From NCBI GenBank assembly GCA_016208205.1, contig JACQYP010000170.1, positions 1 to 6,645 on the forward strand: a stretch of 6,645 nt of DNA, read 5' to 3'. This document shows positions 6,001 through 6,645 of this stretch, in pieces. Source of the stretch: Candidatus Desantisiibacteriota bacterium (lineage in GTDB: Bacteria; UBA9089; CG2-30-40-21). The notes beneath the pieces were generated by a model. The model was not told where the DNA came from. It saw only the letters and a program-made list of their open reading frames with translations, and searched no databases. Made by a program: the position numbers and the translations under genes. The first letter of the stretch is position 1. Every line of letters starts with the position of its first letter.

Positions 6001-6645
6001 CAATGAGACGATTAAGGTTAAGTTTGGCAGCTCAACCTTTATTGGAGAAAATGTTCCGGATGCATCAGGTACGGTTACTGCATCCTTTACAGTGGATTCT
6101 CAAGCCTATGGCACAACAACGGTTGAAACCTATGGCACTATATCTATGGTATCGGTTTACAGGAACTTTATCATCCTGCCCAAGGTAACTATTGTTTCAC
6201 CAATCAAGGGAACGGTTGGGACAGTTGTTACTATCTGGATGGACGGCTTTGCAGCAAGCGAGAGCGTTTGTGTAACCTTTGGCAGAAGTGCAAGTATAAC
6301 CTATGCCACAACAGGTAGTATGGGGACATTGTCAATCACATTTACGGTTAATACCCAACCCTGCGGCACAACAACCATAACCGTAACAGGGACATCATCA
6401 GCAAGCAATGTATTTGTTATTGAGCCGCAGATAACATGGTTTTCACCAATTAGCGGGACAGTAGGAAGTGAAGTAAGCATTGCCGGTGATGGGTATGGTG
6501 ATAAAGAGACAGTCAGGATAAAGTTTGGCAATACTGCAAGTATCAAGATAACTACTACCTCAAGTGAAGGATCATTCAGTACTACATTTATTATTGATAC
6601 TCAAGCCTATGGCACAACAACTGCAACAGCCATAGGTTCAAGCAG
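1..6645 (+). CDS. Giant tandem Ig-like (IPT/TIG-like) repeat surface protein, internal fragment, partial at both ends
   Basis: Frame 2 is open for all 2214 complete codons (bases 2-6643); base 1 and bases 6644-6645 belong to codons cut by the window edges. Neither start nor stop codon is visible, so the full protein exceeds 2200 residues. The translation consists entirely of 26 diverged units of 82-96 residues with no other domain between them. Each has G-T-V-G, V-T-V-x-G-N-G-F/Y and V-x-I-x-F-G, as in IPT/TIG-type beta-sandwiches, followed by F-T-V-D-T-Q-x-Y-G-T-T-T. The fragment is rich in Thr, Val, Gly, Ile and Ser, has 11 Cys, and shows no signal peptide, membrane helix, sortase motif or catalytic motif. 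Known proteins with such arrays are exported adhesins or scaffolds; that role here is inferred. Frame is kept across every unit boundary, and units differ in sequence while keeping motifs, which argues for a gene under selection, not a pseudogene. The exact product and organism are not recognised. Confidence 0.94.
2..256 (+). repeat. Ig-like unit 1 (fragment residues 1-85)
   Basis: Begins T-N-I-T-P, so about one residue of the unit is missing at the window edge. It has G-S-V-G and a one-residue expansion before the glycine turn (V-T-I-L-T-G-N-G-Y). F-G-N-T-A-S-I is followed by F-T-V-D-T-Q-K-Y-G-T-T-T. Its F-G segment is nearly the same DNA as that of unit 26. Confidence 0.85.
257..514 (+). 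repeat. Ig-like unit 2 (residues 86-171)
   Basis: Canonical first half (G-T-V-G-T-M-I-T-V-T-G-D-G-F) with the E-A-G-Q-L variant of the strand leading to F-G. D-T-Q-Y-Y-G is followed by T-Q-A-V-K-A instead of T-T-T-I-T-A, a variant shared with unit 22. The tail is Met/Asn/Lys-containing and ends F-F-I-R-Q-T. Confidence 0.86.
515..775 (+). repeat. Ig-like unit 3 (residues 172-258)
   Basis: Enters with I-D-E-V-M-P and G-T-V-G-S. The loop after F-G is unusually acidic (T-N-E-E-G-D) and ends P-D-A-S-S-R before G-S-F. N-T-Q-P-Y-G-T-T-T is kept; the tail ends I-I-L-P-R, the typical linker to the next unit. Confidence 0.86.
776..1027 (+). repeat. Ig-like unit 4 (residues 259-342)
   Basis: G-S-V-G-T-P and G-N-G-F are intact. 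The usual Y-G-T-T-T is altered to L-G-W-T-L after N-T-Q-P. Its single Cys sits in the last strand (T-C-R-I-V-P, codon 1010-1012) with no partner in the unit. Confidence 0.85.
1028..1285 (+). repeat. Ig-like unit 5 (residues 343-428)
   Basis: Regular unit with G-T-V-G-T-V-V-S-I and an Asn run after the glycine turn (G-N-G-Y-N-N-N-E). F-G-N-N-E-A-I is followed by G-T-F, V-V-D-T-Q-I-Y-G-T-T-S, and a tail ending F-V-I-L-P-A. Confidence 0.86.
1286..1537 (+). repeat. Ig-like unit 6 with two Cys and lost Y-G-T-T motif (residues 429-512)
   Basis: First half is canonical (G-T-V-G-S-L-V-T-V-Y-G-N-G-Y). After T-V-D-T-Q the expected x-Y-G-T-T-T is R-Y-E-I-S-T, making this the only unit without the Gly three residues after Gln. 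It has Cys at unit residues 46 (D-A-C-G-S-W) and 83 (T-I-C-P). Confidence 0.84.
1538..1792 (+). repeat. Ig-like unit 7 (residues 513-597)
   Basis: Starts N-I-I-I-S-P with G-I-V-G-S. G-N-G-Y-G-A-N-D-T-V-N-I-D-F-G is close to consensus. The Q motif is N-L-Q-P-Y-G-T-T-T, and the tail is Pro-rich (T-P-V-I-P-E-K-P) before N-I-L-S-K. Confidence 0.85.
1793..2047 (+). repeat. Ig-like unit 8, altered G-T-V-G turn (residues 598-682)
   Basis: The first turn reads G-S-I-T-T where others have G-T-V-G-T, with length kept, so this is substitution and not deletion. The rest is regular: V-T-V-T-G-N-G-F-G, V-K-F-G, G-S-F, I-D-T-Q-Y-Y-G-T-K-T. The tail K-V-V-A-R lacks the usual L-P. Confidence 0.84.
2048..2335 (+). 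repeat. Ig-like unit 9, longest, with loop insertion (residues 683-778)
   Basis: At 96 residues this exceeds the mean by ten. The loop between the F-G position (here L-G, unit residues 32-33) and G-T-F is 22 residues, against 13 in unit 2. It contains N-G-I-P-G-S-N-W. The D-T-Q motif is T-T-Q-S-A-G-T-T-T. The tail ends in an Asn/Tyr-rich N-N-R-Y-Y-I-N-G-K without L-P. Confidence 0.82.
2336..2584 (+). repeat. Ig-like unit 10 (residues 779-861)
   Basis: G-T-V-G-S-W-V-T-V-T-G-N-G-F is intact. The second half reads F-S-V-G-F-T-V-D-I-K-P-M-G-T-V-T, with Lys replacing Gln and T-V-T replacing T-T-T; the T-V-T variant recurs in unit 13. The tail is short and ends F-R-V-K-S-A. Confidence 0.85.
2585..2839 (+). 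repeat. Ig-like unit 11 (residues 862-946)
   Basis: Has G-T-V-G-T-L-V-S-V-S-G-N-G-F and E-Q-I-R-I-D-F-G, both close to unit 13. The Q motif is D-E-Q-Q-N-G-S-T-Q, as in unit 20. The G-S-F position is degenerate (G-I-I). The tail is Gly/Thr-rich and ends S-I-S-H-N. Confidence 0.85.
2840..3088 (+). repeat. Ig-like unit 12 (residues 947-1029)
   Basis: G-T-V-G-S-R and V-Y-G-N-G-Y-V-P-G-T-I, one residue shorter than usual before F-G. G-S-F-T-V-G-F-T-V-D-T-Q-V-Y-G-S-T-T is kept. The V-P-G variant recurs in unit 17, and F-x-V-G-F-T-V-D matches unit 10. Confidence 0.86.
3089..3352 (+). repeat. Ig-like unit 13 (residues 1030-1117)
   Basis: G-T-V-G-T-L-V-S-V-S-G-D-G-Y with E-Q-V-R-I, paired with unit 11. 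It has one extra residue after G-S-F (V-G-A-T-F-T-V-D), a feature shared with unit 23. D-I-Q-P-S-G-T-V-T resembles unit 10. The tail is charged (K-H-V-D-T-D-E-Y-R). Confidence 0.85.
3353..3607 (+). repeat. Ig-like unit 14 (residues 1118-1202)
   Basis: Regular: G-T-I-G-L-T-V-T-V-T-G-N-G-F-G-A-N-E, R-F-G-N-N-A-S-I, G-T-F, V-D-T-Q-V-Y-G-T-K-T-V-K-A-T-G-L. The last segment is close to unit 22 in DNA and protein. The tail ends F-V-L-T-P-A. Confidence 0.87.
3608..3868 (+). repeat. Ig-like unit 15 with two Cys (residues 1203-1289)
   Basis: Two one-residue expansions: G-T-V-G-G-T-L-I-T-I at the turn, and D-S-P-Q-P-Y-G in place of D-T-Q-P-Y-G. Cys lies at unit residues 42 (S-G-C-N) and 79 (I-A-C-N-Y-F), the same 37-residue separation as in unit 6. 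Confidence 0.85.
3869..4117 (+). repeat. Ig-like unit 16 (residues 1290-1372)
   Basis: G-S-V-G-T-S-I-T-V-S-G-D-G-Y-G and I-D-F-G are kept, then an Asn/Gln loop before Y-G-T-F. I-D-T-Q-V-F-G-T-T-T is near consensus. A single Cys is in the last strand (N-T-C-K-I-I-P, codon 4100-4102), the same place as in unit 4. Confidence 0.86.
4118..4372 (+). repeat. Ig-like unit 17, altered F-G and Q motif (residues 1373-1457)
   Basis: G-V-V-G-Q replaces G-T-V-G-T. F-G is interrupted as F-D-G (ttt gat ggg at 4211). The D-T-Q motif is V-P-V-K-P-Y-G-T-R-T, with Lys for Gln. A Cys (codon 4169-4171) sits just before G-N-G-Y. F-T-V-P resembles the more widespread bacterial form of this Ig-like fold. Confidence 0.83.
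4373..4645 (+). repeat. Ig-like unit 18, second longest (residues 1458-1548)
   Basis: At 91 residues it has about three extra residues in the loop after F-G (D-S-Q-H-Y-S-T-P-Q-P-I) and one extra in the Q strand, which reads Y-D-T-F-R-P-Q-P-A-G-T-T-T. The tail I-V-W-Q-S-D is polar, and the linker is F-F-I-K-A-S. Confidence 0.83.
4646..4894 (+). repeat. Ig-like unit 19 with two Cys (residues 1549-1631)
   Basis: Near-consensus first half (G-T-V-G-T-P-I-T-I-T-G-T-G-F). I-D-T-Q-V-D-G-T-T-T has Asp where Tyr is usual. Cys at unit residues 41 (I-S-C-L) and 69 (G-S-C-S), 28 residues apart. Confidence 0.86.
4895..5155 (+). repeat. Ig-like unit 20 (residues 1632-1718)
   Basis: G-T-V-G-R-T-V-T-V-S-G-N-G-F-G, V-K-F-G-N-T-S-S, N-G-S-F, V-D-E-Q-I-Y-G-S-T-Q. 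The D-E-Q and G-S-T-Q variants match unit 11. The tail is acidic (Y-D-D-T-D-N) and ends F-T-I-K-P-N. Confidence 0.86.
5156..5413 (+). repeat. Ig-like unit 21 (residues 1719-1804)
   Basis: The turn is G-T-V-D-T, with Asp replacing the conserved Gly; unit 8 is the only other one to lose it. G-N-G-F-G-G-G-E is followed by V-R-I-K-F-G-T-T. The Q motif is D-N-Q-S-I-G-I-N-T. The tail ends F-R-V-V-P-M. Confidence 0.85.
5414..5668 (+). repeat. Ig-like unit 22 (residues 1805-1889)
   Basis: G-T-I-G-I-V-I-T-I-S-G-T-G-Y and V-G-F-G-T-T-P-T-I. The Q motif is N-A-Q-V-Y-G-T-Q-A-V-R-A-T-G-L, with the T-Q-A-V variant of unit 2 and the A-T-G-L continuation of unit 14. The linker is F-R-V-L-P-H. Confidence 0.86.
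5669..5929 (+). repeat. Ig-like unit 23 (residues 1890-1976)
   Basis: G-I-V-G-T, V-Y-G-D-G-F-G, L-F-G-T. One extra residue follows G-S-F (G-T-V-T-F), as in unit 13. The D-T-Q motif is degenerate (V-V-G-F-Q-P-F-G-S-T-T). The tail is acidic and ends F-K-I-L-P-N. Confidence 0.85.
5930..6184 (+). repeat. Ig-like unit 24 (residues 1977-2061)
   Basis: G-T-V-G-T-V-V-T-V-Y-G-T-G-F and V-K-F-G-S-S. The loop contains G-E-N-V-P-D-A-S and the usual Phe after G-S is lost (G-T-V). V-D-S-Q-A-Y-G-T-T-T is encoded by DNA that is identical over 22 bases to unit 26. Confidence 0.86.
6185..6430 (+). repeat. Ig-like unit 25 with two Cys, shortest (residues 2062-2143)
   Basis: At 82 residues it is the shortest complete unit. 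The glycine turn is W-M-D-G-F, the only unit lacking the first Gly of G-x-G. Cys at unit residues 29 (S-V-C-V, just before F-G) and 60 (Q-P-C-G, in the usual Tyr position). The linker is F-V-I-E-P-Q. Confidence 0.85.
6431..6645 (+). repeat. Ig-like unit 26, cut by window end (residues 2144-2214)
   Basis: 71 residues are visible: I-T-W-F-S-P, G-T-V-G-S-E-V-S-I, G-D-G-Y-G, V-R-I-K-F-G-N-T-A-S-I, G-S-F, I-I-D-T-Q-A-Y-G-T-T-T, A-I-G-S-S-S. Only the tail and linker are missing. The array shows no sign of ending here, so more units or a terminal domain follow. Confidence 0.85.

Larger units (their letters stand above)
2..6645 (+). repeat. Array of 26 tandem Ig-like units, about 257 bp period
   Basis: Units were delimited at the hydrophobic residue five positions before the conserved Pro (I-x-S-V-x-P). 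By eye, 24 of 26 units keep a G-x-V/I-G turn near residue 9-12 (15 are exactly G-T-V-G), 25 keep G-x-G-F/Y near 19-22, 24 keep F-G near 32-33, 24 keep Gln in the D-T-Q position near 56, and 25 keep the Gly three residues after it. Lengths in order (residues): 85, 86, 87, 84, 86, 84, 85, 85, 96, 83, 85, 83, 88, 85, 87, 83, 85, 91, 83, 87, 86, 85, 87, 85, 82, then 71 of a cut unit. Units are well diverged at DNA level, so most duplications are old. Variation is concentrated in the loop after F-G and in the tail after T-T-T. Confidence 0.92.

Noticed and set aside
617..6070. P-D-A-S shared by the post-F-G loops of units 3 and 24
   Set aside because: The four residues sit two positions apart when the loops are aligned from F-G, and the flanking DNA does not match, so chance is likely.
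2..6645. CRISPR-like or satellite DNA reading of the regular spacing
   Set aside because: The period is about 257 bp with diverged copies, there are no short identical repeats with unique spacers, and the periodicity is that of codons in one open frame.
2..6645. RTX-type calcium-binding nonapeptides suggested by repeated G-N-G-Y-G and G-D-G-Y-G
   Set aside because: The motif occurs once per 86 residues as a strand-turn of the Ig-like unit, not as tandem G-G-x-G-x-D nonapeptides.
1..6645. Search for promoter, ribosome binding site, terminator hairpin, tRNA, signal peptide, membrane helix or sortase motif
   Set aside because: None could be supported. The window is coding throughout, and A/T-rich patches in it are explained by codons of the array.

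Overview
The whole window is the interior of one very large gene. Reading frame 2 of the + strand is open from the first complete codon (base 2) to the last complete codon (base 6643), which is 2214 codons without a stop. Neither the true start nor the stop of the gene lies in the window. There is no intergenic DNA and no RNA gene, mobile element, CRISPR array, promoter or terminator that I can support.

The protein fragment is made only of tandem, diverged, Ig-like units. I count 26: 25 essentially complete ones (the first lacks about one residue at its edge) and a 26th cut by the window end. Unit length is 82-96 residues, mean about 86. Each unit follows the same order: a V-x-P strand entry, G-T-V-G, V-T-V, G-N-G-F/Y, V-x-I-x-F-G, a variable loop ending in G-S/T-F, F-T-V-D-T-Q-x-Y-G-T-T-T, and a variable tail ending in I-L-P. 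The first half resembles the IPT/TIG fold found in bacterial and archaeal surface proteins. The second half carries a distinctive D-T-Q-x-Y-G-T-T-T signature.

Composition points to an exported, extended surface or secreted protein: very rich in Thr, Val, Gly, Ile and Ser, only 11 cysteines in 2214 residues, and no hydrophobic membrane segment or catalytic motif. An adhesin, stalk or cell-surface scaffold is the most likely role, but this is inference; the signal peptide, anchor and any functional head domain would lie outside the window.

The organism cannot be fixed. GC content is moderate (about 45% in the lines I counted by eye) and codon choice is mixed, so a bacterium or archaeon fits. 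Giant repeat proteins of this kind are common in uncultured environmental lineages, which is only a weak hint.

Layout: units 1-8 (2-2047) are regular, with decay in units 6 and 8. Unit 9 (2048-2335) is the longest and carries a loop insertion. Units 10-13 (2336-3352) look like two copies of a two-unit block. Units 14-16 are mostly regular. Units 17 and 18 are the most deviant consecutive pair. Units 19-26 return to the consensus, and units 24-26 share local DNA identity.
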